From: CAYOZN01 sp964408455
GTDB taxonomy: Bacteria; Planctomycetota; Phycisphaerae; UBA1845; UTPLA1
DNA length: 64,000 nt
Reading direction: 5' to 3'
NCBI GenBank assembly: GCA_964408455.1
Contig: CAYOZN010000003.1
Coordinates: 124,001 to 188,000, forward strand
Shown: positions 32,989-41,698 of the stretch, piece after piece
Layout of the letters: each line of letters starts with the position of its first letter
How positions within the stretch are numbered: the first letter of the stretch is position 1
The notes under the pieces: generated by a model
What the model was told of the DNA's origin: nothing
What the model saw: only the letters and a program-made list of their open reading frames with translations
The model's database searches: none
Position numbers and translations under genes: made by a program

Positions 32989-35151
32989 ATGTTTGAGCGC
33001 CGCCTCAGAATTGTGCTGCTGATCCCGATCTTCTGGGGGATCGTCATTGTTGCGCGCCTGTTTCACATTCAGGTGGTCAGCGGCTCCCATTACGAAGAGG
33101 AGGCACAGAAGGCGCTGGTTGCGCCGCGCCAGCTTCTGCCCCCGCTTCGCGGACGCATCATCGACCGGTTTGGCACGGTGCTGGTATCTGACGAGCCTGC
33201 GCTGGACGTGAACGTGCATTACGGCGCACTCATCGAGGACGAAGAATATCTCGATTGGCTGGCGGGCCGCATCCGGCGAGACGACCCTGACTGGCGTGAG
33301 GCCGATCCGGTCGCCCTGGCCGGCGAGGTTCGGCGCCGCATATCGCATATGTGGCAGGTTCTGTCGGCGGCATCGGGCAAATCGCTGGTGGACCTCGACC
33401 GCCGTCGCGACGCCATCTGCCAGTCGGTGGAGAGTCTCCGCCACTACATCTGGAATGCGCGGACCCGGGCCGGCCACACGATCCTGCTGAAGAACCTGCG
33501 CCTTCGAGAGGAGGATCTGATGCACGCGATCCTCCGGGATGTGACCGACCGGGTGCGGACTCAAATCGAGCTGGAGCTATCGGGATATCCCTTTGTGCGA
33601 GTGGAGCCATCGGTGCGGCGCGTCTGGAGCGACCGGGCGACGTCCGTGTGTCACCTGATCGGTGCGGTGGGGCAGGTGACGGCCGATCGCATGGAAAACG
33701 ATCCGCTGAAGGACGACGCCCTGTCGAGCTACCGACTGGGAGATGATGCCGGTGTCTCGGGCATCGAACTGCTGGGCGAGCGCATTCTCCGCGGGCGCCG
33801 TGGCTTCGAGGAGAAGAACCTGGACGGTGAGCGAATTCAGCTTGAACCGCCGATCGACGGCCGCGACGTGGCACTGACGATTGACGTCGACCTGCAACAG
33901 CAGATTGCGACGATGCTCATGCAGGCGGTGGATGAGGATTCGAGCCGGACAGGCGCCAGTTGCGTCGTCATCGATGTCGCGACGCGCGAGGTGATCGCGA
34001 TGGTAAGCGTGCCGACGTACACGCGAGAGCACTATCGCACGCGGTATGCGGAATTGCGCGACGACACGCGATATCGGCCGCTGTTGTTCCGGGCGGTCAT
34101 GGAGGAATATCAGCCGGGATCGATCCTCAAGCCTGCGGCATTGCTTGCAGGCTTCCGCCACGGCGTCATCGACACGTCGCGCACGGTTCATTGCGACGGC
34201 AGCTTCATTGAAGGGTCAAAGAACTGGCACTGCTGGACGCACTGGAAGCACCTGCCCGGTCACGGCTCGGTCTGCGCCGACGAGGCGATTTCACACAGCT
34301 GCAACGTGTATTTCTATGATCTGGGACAGCGGCTCAACGCCCAGCGGCTGACGGCGTCCTATTGCGACTTCATCGATGGACCGCCGTACGATCCGACGCG
34401 GCGGGCCGGCACCGGGCTCATCGAGGAGCGCAAGGGCATCATCCCGACGCTCGAGTGGATCACGCGCAATCGCAACCGCAGCTTCCGCCCGGCCGATGGC
34501 CGCAACTATGCGATCGGCCAGGGGGAGTTGCAGATCACGCCGCTTCAGGCGGCCAACCTGTATGCGACGCTGGCCGCCGGCGCCTATCGCGATCCGACCA
34601 TTCTGGCCGACGACGATGCCCACCGACCGGTGCTGCCCATTGCGGGTGTCACACTGGAGGCATGGTCTGCCGCCCGGCGGGGCCTGTACAAGTGCGTGAA
34701 TGAACCCGGCGGCACGGCCTACAAGCACGCCTACATGGAGGAGCTGACCGTCTGCGGCAAGACGGGCAGCGCGCAGTGCGTGGCCCGCGTGCTGCGGCGC
34801 AGGTACACCTTTGATCTGGGCGGCGGCCTGACGCAGTCGGCCCTGGCGCCGACGATCGAGTCGGCACGCGAGGCCCTGGGGCTGTCGGGCGATGTCCGCT
34901 GCATTCAACAGAAGATCGTCGAACGCTGGCCGCCCGATCGCCCCGACGACGACGAGCCACCGACCCACGCATGGTTTGCGGCCTTTGCCCCGTATGAACG
35001 GCCGAAGATCGCCCTGGCGGTCATCATCGAATACGGCGGCGGTGGCGGCCAGGCGGCGGGGCCCATCGGCCGGGACATCCTCCGGCTGCTCATGAACAGC
35101 CCGCACGGATATCTCACGAACACGGCGCTGACGCGCGACGATCGGCCATGA
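32989..35151 (+). CDS. mrdA: Penicillin-binding protein 2 (elongasome transpeptidase)
   Basis: 720-residue class B PBP that cross-links peptidoglycan during elongation. N-terminal membrane anchor (LRIVLLIPIFWGIVIVARLF), dimerisation domain, and transpeptidase domain with catalytic Ser378 in GSILKP, SCN at 437-439 and KTG at 591-593. The start is ATG 32989; an upstream extension lacks support. The protein is somewhat longer than E. coli PBP2 (633), with an insert around residues 95-190. Its stop codon overlaps rodA. Confidence 0.94.
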   Translation: MFERRLRIVLLIPIFWGIVIVARLFHIQVVSGSHYEEEAQKALVAPRQLLPPLRGRIIDRFGTVLVSDEPALDVNVHYGALIEDEEYLDWLAGRIRRDDPDWREADPVALAGEVRRRISHMWQVLSAASGKSLVDLDRRRDAICQSVESLRHYIWNARTRAGHTILLKNLRLREEDLMHAILRDVTDRVRTQIELELSGYPFVRVEPSVRRVWSDRATSVCHLIGAVGQVTADRMENDPLKDDALSSYRLGDDAGVSGIELLGERILRGRRGFEEKNLDGERIQLEPPIDGRDVALTIDVDLQQQIATMLMQAVDEDSSRTGASCVVIDVATREVIAMVSVPTYTREHYRTRYAELRDDTRYRPLLFRAVMEEYQPGSILKPAALLAGFRHGVIDTSRTVHCDGSFIEGSKNWHCWTHWKHLPGHGSVCADEAISHSCNVYFYDLGQRLNAQRLTASYCDFIDGPPYDPTRRAGTGLIEERKGIIPTLEWITRNRNRSFRPADGRNYAIGQGELQITPLQAANLYATLAAGAYRDPTILADDDAHRPVLPIAGVTLEAWSAARRGLYKCVNEPGGTAYKHAYMEELTVCGKTGSAQCVARVLRRRYTFDLGGGLTQSALAPTIESAREALGLSGDVRCIQQKIVERWPPDRPDDDEPPTHAWFAAFAPYERPKIALAVIIEYGGGGGQAAGPIGRDILRLLMNSPHGYLTNTALTRDDRP

Positions 35152-36320
35152 TCGAACGACTGGGAAAATCGCTGCCGGAACTCGGCTGGCTGGTGCTCGG
35201 CTGTGCGCTGGTGCTCACGGCCATGGGGCTGCTCGGAGTCTTTGCGGCCGAGGCCGACCTGGACGGACCTCCACACCAGACGCTGCGGCAGCTGGGCTTC
35301 CTCGGTGTCGGAATCGTGGCATTCCTGGCGGTGCAGGCGATCGGGTATCGCGAGCTTGGACGATGGTCCTATGTGCTGTTCTTTCTGACGCTCGTATTGC
35401 TCGTGCTGCTGGTACTGGGCGACAAGATCGACATGTCGCCGTTCATCGTGATGCGCCGCAATGCCTATCGCTGGATCTTCATCGGGCCGGTCAACTTCCA
35501 GATATCCGAGCTTGCGAAGGTCTCGCACATTTTGGCGCTGGCGTATTACCTTCGCTATCGCACCAATTATCGCACGTTTGGCGGGCTATTCATGCCGTTT
35601 GTCCTGACGCTGGTGCCGGTCGGGCTGATCCTCAAGGAGCCGGACCTGGGCACCAGCCTGCTGCTGTTGCCGAACCTCTTCGTGATGCTGTTCGTCGCGG
35701 GCGCCAGGATTCGGCATCTGGCGATCATCATTCTCCTCGGCATTGTTGCGGCGCCGTGCTTCTACTTTTCCCCGCTGATGAATGGCTATCAGAAGGACCG
35801 CATCCAGGCCGTTTTTCGCCAGGAGTCCAGCGACAAGAAATGGACGCAGAACCAGGGTTATCAGCTCACACAGTCAAAGATTGCCCTGGGCAGCGGCGGC
35901 CTGCTGGGTCAGGGCTTTCAGCAGGCCGATTTCTTCCGGCACAATCTGCTGCCGGAGGAGCACAACGATTTCATCTTCGCCGTCATCGGCCACCAGTGGG
36001 GCTTTCTGGGCGGCATGTTCGTGCTCGTGTTGTACATCGTTCTGTTCGCTGCGGGGCTGACAATCGCGTCGATGACGACCGATCCACTGGGGAGGCTCGT
36101 GGCCGTGGGCGTGTGCACCGTGATCTGCAGCCAGATGATCATCAACATCGCGATGACCATCGGCCTTATGCCGATTACGGGCATGACGCTCCCCTTTGCG
36201 AGCATGGGGGGCAGCAGCCTGATCACGAACTATCTGGCGCTTGGGCTATTGGTGAGCGTGGCGCGGCGGCGGCCGCTCGATATGGCGCCGAAGCCGTTTG
36301 AGTTTGATGAAGAAGGATGA
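35148..36320 (+). CDS. rodA: Rod shape-determining SEDS glycosyltransferase RodA
   Basis: 390-residue SEDS-family peptidoglycan polymerase, partner of PBP2. About ten membrane spans. Family signatures: GPVNFQISELAKV, LKEPDLGTSLLLLPN with the catalytic-site Asp, GSGGLLGQGF, LPEEHNDFIFAVIGHQWGF, and GMTLPFASMGGSSL near the C-terminus. ATGA overlap with mrdA shows translational coupling. It is the last gene of the lnt-rodA unit; the next gene is convergent only 8 bases away. Confidence 0.96.
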   Translation: MIERLGKSLPELGWLVLGCALVLTAMGLLGVFAAEADLDGPPHQTLRQLGFLGVGIVAFLAVQAIGYRELGRWSYVLFFLTLVLLVLLVLGDKIDMSPFIVMRRNAYRWIFIGPVNFQISELAKVSHILALAYYLRYRTNYRTFGGLFMPFVLTLVPVGLILKEPDLGTSLLLLPNLFVMLFVAGARIRHLAIIILLGIVAAPCFYFSPLMNGYQKDRIQAVFRQESSDKKWTQNQGYQLTQSKIALGSGGLLGQGFQQADFFRHNLLPEEHNDFIFAVIGHQWGFLGGMFVLVLYIVLFAAGLTIASMTTDPLGRLVAVGVCTVICSQMIINIAMTIGLMPITGMTLPFASMGGSSLITNYLALGLLVSVARRRPLDMAPKPFEFDEEG

Positions 36321-36328
36321 CGCAGCGA

Positions 36329-37225
36329 TCAGAAGCCGCGTTTGGTGAGCGGTTCGGCCCAGAGGTTATAGCCGGCATCCCGCGAGTAGCGGGTGTCGAA
36401 GAAACGATGCTCGGCGTGGCCATCCAGATAACCCACGGAGTACCTGCTGAACCGCCCGTGCCAGCCCTGACCGAGTTCGGACGAGCAGGGCTCTCCCTGG
36501 CTGCCGTCCTTGGGGCGGCTGTTGTTCATGTAGCCGTTCATCGGGTTTTCCATGAAGAGGACAAACTCCGACGCGGGAGCGCCAATCTTCCGCTGGAGCA
36601 TTTCCCGGCCGGCGAGCGTCATGCGGAAGATATCCTGGTAGTGTGCGGATTTGTCGCTCCAGGGAGAGCCGTTCAGCCAATTCCAGTTCATGGCGTAGCT
36701 GTTGCCGTAGAGCTGCCAGGCAGGGGCCTTCCACAGGCGGGGAGGCACGCAGGGCGCCTGAACGGTGACAAACGTGCTGAAGGTATCTGAAGGGCACACG
36801 TACGTTTTCACGGGTCCTACGCACAGCCCCGGCGCAATGTACTTGTTGTAAGGCCGGTAGTTCGTGTGGACCTTCCGCACGTCGACCTTTTCGCCCAGGA
36901 GTGGATGCGGGGCAGAGGTTTGAAAGCCGCCGTAGACATATTCCGAGACGAAATCGAGCATGCCCGTGACGTGGTTGTAGCCGAGGTGCCAGGGCTGCGT
37001 CGGCAGGCCTTCGTCTTCCATGTAGGAGATGCTGGCGGTGGAGATTTCGCGAAGGTTTGCCAGGCAGCGAGTGATGTTGGCAGTTTCTCGCGCGGCGCTC
37101 AACGAGGGCAGCAGGATGGCGATCATGATCGCCGTAATCGCGATCACGACCAGTATTTCGAGCAACGAGAAACCCGCTGCCCGGCGGCGGCTTGCCGCGG
37201 TGCGGTGAACCCGCGCCCTCACCAT
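36329..37225 (-). CDS. Prepilin-like protein with N-terminal methylation motif
   Basis: 298 residues. The type IV prepilin/pseudopilin signal is RRRAAGFSLLEILVVIAITA, with cleavage expected after Gly and Phe at +1; the hydrophobic helix follows. The C-terminal segment YSVGYLDGHAEHRFFD matches the DG-H tail of planctomycete prepilin-like proteins (DUF1559/H-X9-DG relatives). ATG 37225 has a strong GAGGAG seven bases upstream, preferred over ATG 37240 or longer starts. It probably forms or decorates a pseudopilus-type secretion structure; the exact role is unknown. Confidence 0.82.
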   Translation of the reverse strand: MVRARVHRTAASRRRAAGFSLLEILVVIAITAIMIAILLPSLSAARETANITRCLANLREISTASISYMEDEGLPTQPWHLGYNHVTGMLDFVSEYVYGGFQTSAPHPLLGEKVDVRKVHTNYRPYNKYIAPGLCVGPVKTYVCPSDTFSTFVTVQAPCVPPRLWKAPAWQLYGNSYAMNWNWLNGSPWSDKSAHYQDIFRMTLAGREMLQRKIGAPASEFVLFMENPMNGYMNNSRPKDGSQGEPCSSELGQGWHGRFSRYSVGYLDGHAEHRFFDTRYSRDAGYNLWAEPLTKRGF

Positions 37226-37538
37226 GCCGAGACTCCTCATCCTTAATTTTGCGACTGCGCGAAGCGCGCTGGCGATGCCAGACATCATAACAGATTCGAA
37301 TAACGAGGGGCCAGCGTCCAGCGGCCAAAACTCGACACGTCCCGCGGGCGAATCTAAATATCTGGCGCTATTGCACTTACGCCGCTGAAGCAGGTGCCGG
37401 CAGAATTCGCCATTTACGGAATCCGGCCGGGGGCCCAAGTCGCAGACCCGCATGACCCAACGGCAGATTAGCCAAGCCCCGCTGACCCGCAGAACGGCGG
37501 CGTTCCGCGTGGATAGCGCCACCGCCTATATTGGAGTT
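37226..37538. other. Divergent intergenic region
   Basis: About 310 bases between the prepilin gene and the DUF6504-like gene. A TATATT at 37527-37532 lies close to the right-hand start. No gene or terminator was recognised. Confidence 0.4.
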
Positions 37539-37919
37539 ATGTCATCGGAGCGGCCGATCAATGCACCCCACACTCAGGAAGAGGAGTTCATATCCGAAGC
37601 GGTTCGTCCCGATCGCGGCAGCGGACATGCGTCTGCGATGGCGGCGGGTATTCCCGGACTCCCCAGCGGATTTGAATGGCGGGGGCGGCACTACGCCATC
37701 CGCCGAGTGGTGCGTGAATGGAAGCAGAGCGAGGCCGAGAACCACGCCGGCGGCGAGCGCTATTACCGAAAACACTTCTACCAGGTCGAAGTGGATACCG
37801 GCGAAATCATGACGCTGTATGCCGTGCGCCGTGCCAAGCGCGGCGAGGCGCCCACCAGGCGATGGTGGCTCTACTCCCGACACAGCGCGGCTCCCCCATC
37901 ATCGCAGAAAAGCGAGTAG
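37539..37919 (+). CDS. DUF6504-like small protein
   Basis: 126 residues from ATG 37539. The core FEWRGRHYAIRRVVREWKQS followed by YYRKHFYQVEVDTGEIMTLY and RRWWLYS resembles the DUF6504 pattern (Trp-Arg-Gly-Arg, then a YYRV-type strand and a terminal W-L), here assigned from memory. Such proteins are small beta folds of unknown function, often near DNA repair genes, though not here. GGAG lies two bases before the ATG. Confidence 0.5.
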   Translation: MSSERPINAPHTQEEEFISEAVRPDRGSGHASAMAAGIPGLPSGFEWRGRHYAIRRVVREWKQSEAENHAGGERYYRKHFYQVEVDTGEIMTLYAVRRAKRGEAPTRRWWLYSRHSAAPPSSQKSE

Positions 37920-38141
37920 CTCGTGACTCGGGATGTCCGGCCCCGGATCGGCGCGGGAAGGCACGTTTGACTCCGGTGACATCGAAAGTGTTGGGGCGTC
38001 GAACGTTCGTGTTGATGGCGATGGGCACGTGACACGCGTCGGCCGCGGGAAAATCGCGTATGATTTCGCGACGGAGACGGCGCGGCGACTGCTCGCGCCG
38101 CCGTCAGGTCCGCGACAATCCCCTGGAGACGCAGAACCGAC

Positions 38142-39476
38142 ATGCTCGACATCAAGTTCATTCGCGAAAACGTTGAGAAAATGCGCCAGACGATTGCGGT
38201 GAAGAAGAGCGCGTGCGATCTGGATGCGCTCATCCGCGTCGACGACCGGCGGCGGCAGATACAACAGGAACTGGATGGGATTCGCAACCAGATCAACGAG
38301 ATGAGCGCCCAGGTGGGGCACTACAAGAACCCCAAGTCGAAGTGGTATCAGGACGCGCTTTCCAAGGGATGGACGACCGAGAAGTTGAAGGCCGAGGGTG
38401 ACAATCTCCAGGCCGAGTCGGCAGCGCTGAAGGACAGGCTGAAGGCACTGGAGGAGGAACAGCGGGCCAACGGTGAGGAGTTTCGCGCCGCCATGCTTAC
38501 GGTACCGCAGGTGCCTTCGGACAAGACGCCGGTCGGGCAGAGCGACGCCGACAACGTCGAGGTCCGCCGCGTGGGCGAGCCGCGAACGTTCGACTTCGAG
38601 CCGCTCGACCACGTCGAGTTGGGCAAGCGCCTCGGCATCATCGATATCGAGCGCGGCGTGAAGCTGGCCGGCACCAGGAATTACCTGTTGCGCGGGGCCG
38701 GCGCGCTGCTGCACCAGGCCGTTCTGCGCCTGGCGATGGACACCATCACGACCCGCGGGTTTGAGCCGGTGACGGTGCCGGTGCTGGTGAAGGACGAGAT
38801 GATGTACGGCACCGGCTACTATCCCGGTGGCGAGGAGCAGGCCTATCGCTGCGAGCGGGATGGCATGTCGCTGGTGGGCACGGCCGAGGTTCCGCTGACG
38901 GCGATGTATGCCGATGAGATTCTTGACGAGGCGATGCTGCCGCTGAAGTTCGCGGCGGTCTCGACATGCTTTCGCCGCGAGGCGGGGGCGGCGGGCAAGG
39001 ACACGCACGGCATCTATCGCATTCATTTGTTCGACAAGGTGGAGCAGGTCGTCATATGCCGGGCGGATGACACCGAGAGCGAGAAATGGCACCACCAGAT
39101 CATCGCGAATGCCGAGGCGGTGCTACAGGCGCTGGAGCTGCCCTATCGCGTGCTGGCCGTCTGCACGGCCGACATGGGCCAGGGCAAGGTGGAGATGTAC
39201 GACATCGAAACGTGGATGCCGTCGCGCAAGGGCTACGGCGAGACGCACTCGGCCAGCCGCTTCGGTGATTTTCAGGCCCGGCGGCTGAACCTTCGTTATA
39301 AGGAGGCGGCGTCGAAGAAGAATGTGTACTGTCACACGCTGAACAACACGGTAATCGCCAGTCCGCGGATATTGATCCCGCTGCTGGAGCTGAACCAGAA
39401 CGCGGATGGGAGCGTGACAGTGCCGAAGGCACTGCGGATCTACATGAACGGGCTGGAGCGAGTGGGCGTGTCATGA
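38142..39476 (+). CDS. serS: Seryl-tRNA synthetase
   Basis: 444 residues. N-terminal tRNA-binding coiled coil (about 1-110), then the class II catalytic domain: FRREAGAAGKDTHGIYRIHL (motif 2), MGQGKVEMYDIETWMPSRKG, and motif 3 around HTLNNTVIASPRIL with the essential Arg. Small departures from the common pattern are RIHLF for RVHQF in motif 2 and LNNTV for LNGSG-type in motif 3. It also recognises tRNA-Sec in organisms that make selenoproteins, relevant to the candidate at 16.6 kb. Its stop codon overlaps the next gene. Confidence 0.96.
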   Translation: MLDIKFIRENVEKMRQTIAVKKSACDLDALIRVDDRRRQIQQELDGIRNQINEMSAQVGHYKNPKSKWYQDALSKGWTTEKLKAEGDNLQAESAALKDRLKALEEEQRANGEEFRAAMLTVPQVPSDKTPVGQSDADNVEVRRVGEPRTFDFEPLDHVELGKRLGIIDIERGVKLAGTRNYLLRGAGALLHQAVLRLAMDTITTRGFEPVTVPVLVKDEMMYGTGYYPGGEEQAYRCERDGMSLVGTAEVPLTAMYADEILDEAMLPLKFAAVSTCFRREAGAAGKDTHGIYRIHLFDKVEQVVICRADDTESEKWHHQIIANAEAVLQALELPYRVLAVCTADMGQGKVEMYDIETWMPSRKGYGETHSASRFGDFQARRLNLRYKEAASKKNVYCHTLNNTVIASPRILIPLLELNQNADGSVTVPKALRIYMNGLERVGVS

Positions 39477-39949
39477 GCCCATTCCGTAGTGTATCGTTGA
39501 CAGGTCGGTTCAGATGCCTGTTTCTGGCCGGCGCGGCATCGGCCGTGGTTCCCCTGTGCGGCTGCCATTCCGCCGACGAGCGCGCCATCCGCCAGGTCCT
39601 CACCGACCAGACCGCCGCCTGGAATCGCGGCGACATTGACGGATTCATGGCCGGCTACTGGCCTTCCGACGAGCTCGAGTTCCGCACGCCAGACGGCGTG
39701 ACAAAGGGCTGGCAGGCAACGCGCGAGCGGTATCTAAAACGCTACGACACCCGCGAAAAAATGGGGACGTTGACTTTCACCGATCTGCACGTCACGTCCC
39801 GATCGCGCGACCGCGCGGAAGTGACCGGTCGCTATCAACTGACGGGCGATGGCGGGACGATCGGTTCCGGGCGGTTCGAGCTGGATGTACGGCGTTTCGA
39901 CGGCGAGTGGCTGATTGTGCGCGACTATACCGTCAGCGACCCGCCATAG
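39473..39949 (+). CDS. NTF2-like (DUF4440/SnoaL-type) lipoprotein
   Basis: 158 residues, start codon overlapping the serS stop (ATGA). Lipobox-like LCGC at about residues 28-31. The body is a cone-shaped NTF2-like fold: AIRQVLTDQTAAWNRGDIDG, FMAGYWPSDELEFRTPDG, YLKRYDTREKMGTLTF and a final GEWLIVRDYTVS. Small-molecule binding or no enzymatic activity are both possible. The coupling to serS is probably accidental. Confidence 0.8.
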   Translation: MSPFRSVSLTGRFRCLFLAGAASAVVPLCGCHSADERAIRQVLTDQTAAWNRGDIDGFMAGYWPSDELEFRTPDGVTKGWQATRERYLKRYDTREKMGTLTFTDLHVTSRSRDRAEVTGRYQLTGDGGTIGSGRFELDVRRFDGEWLIVRDYTVSDPP

Positions 39950-39966
39950 AATTCATCGCATTCATT

Positions 39967-39981
39967 GATCGTGTCACGATC
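39967..39981. repeat. Short palindrome between convergent genes
   Basis: GATCGTGTCACGATC, a near-perfect odd palindrome between the NTF2-like and alginate-export-like genes. Confidence 0.35.
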
Positions 39982-40024
39982 CACCGCCGGGCTGCGAACG
40001 CAGGCGGGCGATCGCCTGGACATT

Positions 40025-41569
40025 TTACAGCCGCATGATCACCTGCACGAAGAACATATCGCTGTCGGGCGAATCGCCGGTGTTGCGAGCAAAGGACCCG
40101 GGGAAGAAGTGGGCGTAGCCTGTTTCGACTTCCAGTTGCCGCGAGAACTTGTGACTGACGGAAACGTCGATGGACTGGCCCACAAATGCGCCCACGTGTC
40201 CCTCCGGGGCCACGCGCGAGGCACGCTCCCACGCATCCTGGTCGCTGGCCAGCCAGAACGATCGGTAAACGGCTGAAAACCGCGTGTCGTCCGTGGGGCT
40301 GAACCTCAACTCGAATGCCGGAGTGATGATGTTTTCCCAATTGAAGAATTCGTTGAATCCAAAGAACCCGGTGGACGACCCGAAGAGCGAATCGAAGCGA
40401 TTGTCGATGTTGTCGTCGGGGAACCGGTCGCCGCTGGCGTAGTCGACCCAGGCGGCGAGGCGCGGCTTCCAGGTGGCATCGAGGGTGTAGCCCAGTTCGC
40501 TGTGGAAGGCGAAGGCGCGGCGGGAGACATCGCGCTCGTGTCCGAACTGGAATGCCACGTCCATGTCATAGTCGAATCGAGTTTCGGCGATCGGACCGAA
40601 CGCGTGCAGGCCCAGGCTGTGAAGTTCGCCGTGCTCGACTTCGCCGGACTTGAGGATGCCATCGAGAATGAAGTAATAGGGCTCCAGCGTGACGTACTCG
40701 TCCCAGCCCCGCCACGTCCCGGCAAAGCCCCAGAACCAGCGTTCCTCGTCGGGCCGGTTGAAACTGCGCGGATCGACGATGACAGGCTGGGCGGCAAACG
40801 CGTTGAATTCCCAGTCGGCCTCGGGCCCGCCCAGTTGCAGCCGGAAGCCGTCGAACGCGTTCGTCGTGTTGCGAAAGCCATTGCGCGTGAAGAGACGCCG
40901 ATCGATCATGTCGACGCTGAATCGCCCGGCCTGGAAGCGGGCGTGCTGCATGGGGCCGAATGCGTCTTCAAAAAACAGCTCCCCGAATGCCTGAAGGATC
41001 TCGTGATGATCGACATTGTTGGTGGCGTTGGGAAAATCGCTGTTGAACTGCCGCGAATCCTGGAATTCGATCCCGAACCGCAGCGGATCAATCACTTCTT
41101 CGACACCGACAAAGCCGCGCGTTCGAAGCACGAGTGGCTGATCGCGGCCGAAGCCCGTGCGATAGCTGTCGTCGCGGATTTCAAAACGGGTGCGGTGTTC
41201 GACGCCGAACTGGAGCCAATCGACGTCCTTCAGGTCCTCCAAGCCCATCTCGCTGAGAGGCCGCGCATAGTCCACCGGCTGCCGGCTGCGATTGACGGAA
41301 ATGGCCTTGCTGCGGAAGTATTCGTGTCTTCGAGCTGGCCTTGTCGTCGGCGCCGCCGGAACTGGTTGTTCACTGCCGGCGACTTCCTGCACCGGCTGAG
41401 TTGTCGCAGTCGGAGATGCGTCGTCCGCTCGAGCGCTGCGCTCGGGTGCTGCGACCCATACCAGCCAGGCGAAAGTGGCCGCCGCGAGTCGCAAGCGCCT
41501 GAACCCGCTGCGTTTCCGTCGGGAGCGCCGCGATGGCGCCAGAGCGGACGTTAACCCAAGCTTCATCAT
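40025..41569 (-). CDS. Alginate-export-like outer-membrane beta-barrel protein
   Basis: 514 residues. Signal peptide with a twin-Arg-rich start (SRRSRRKRSGFRRLRLAAAT). The mature part is a beta-barrel rich in aromatic-ended strands: VDWLQFGVEHRTRFEIRDDS, GFGRDQPLVLRTRGFVGVEE, RLQLGGPEADWEFNAFAA, EYVTLEPYYFILDG, with a final strand ending in MRL and a terminal aromatic-poor end. The pattern is that of the alginate_exp family (AlgE-like porins). Substrate may be another polysaccharide or none. Confidence 0.78.
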   Translation of the reverse strand: MMKLGLTSALAPSRRSRRKRSGFRRLRLAAATFAWLVWVAAPERSARADDASPTATTQPVQEVAGSEQPVPAAPTTRPARRHEYFRSKAISVNRSRQPVDYARPLSEMGLEDLKDVDWLQFGVEHRTRFEIRDDSYRTGFGRDQPLVLRTRGFVGVEEVIDPLRFGIEFQDSRQFNSDFPNATNNVDHHEILQAFGELFFEDAFGPMQHARFQAGRFSVDMIDRRLFTRNGFRNTTNAFDGFRLQLGGPEADWEFNAFAAQPVIVDPRSFNRPDEERWFWGFAGTWRGWDEYVTLEPYYFILDGILKSGEVEHGELHSLGLHAFGPIAETRFDYDMDVAFQFGHERDVSRRAFAFHSELGYTLDATWKPRLAAWVDYASGDRFPDDNIDNRFDSLFGSSTGFFGFNEFFNWENIITPAFELRFSPTDDTRFSAVYRSFWLASDQDAWERASRVAPEGHVGAFVGQSIDVSVSHKFSRQLEVETGYAHFFPGSFARNTGDSPDSDMFFVQVIMRL

Positions 41570-41698
41570 TTAGGGCATCTTGGCGAGCGAGCCCGGATTT
41601 GAAAAGCGGCGATTCCCTGCATATTGAGGGTGGATGGCGAGCAAACCAGCGCTGCGAAAACTAGACATGCAACGATGGACCTCCGGTCACCACAACAT

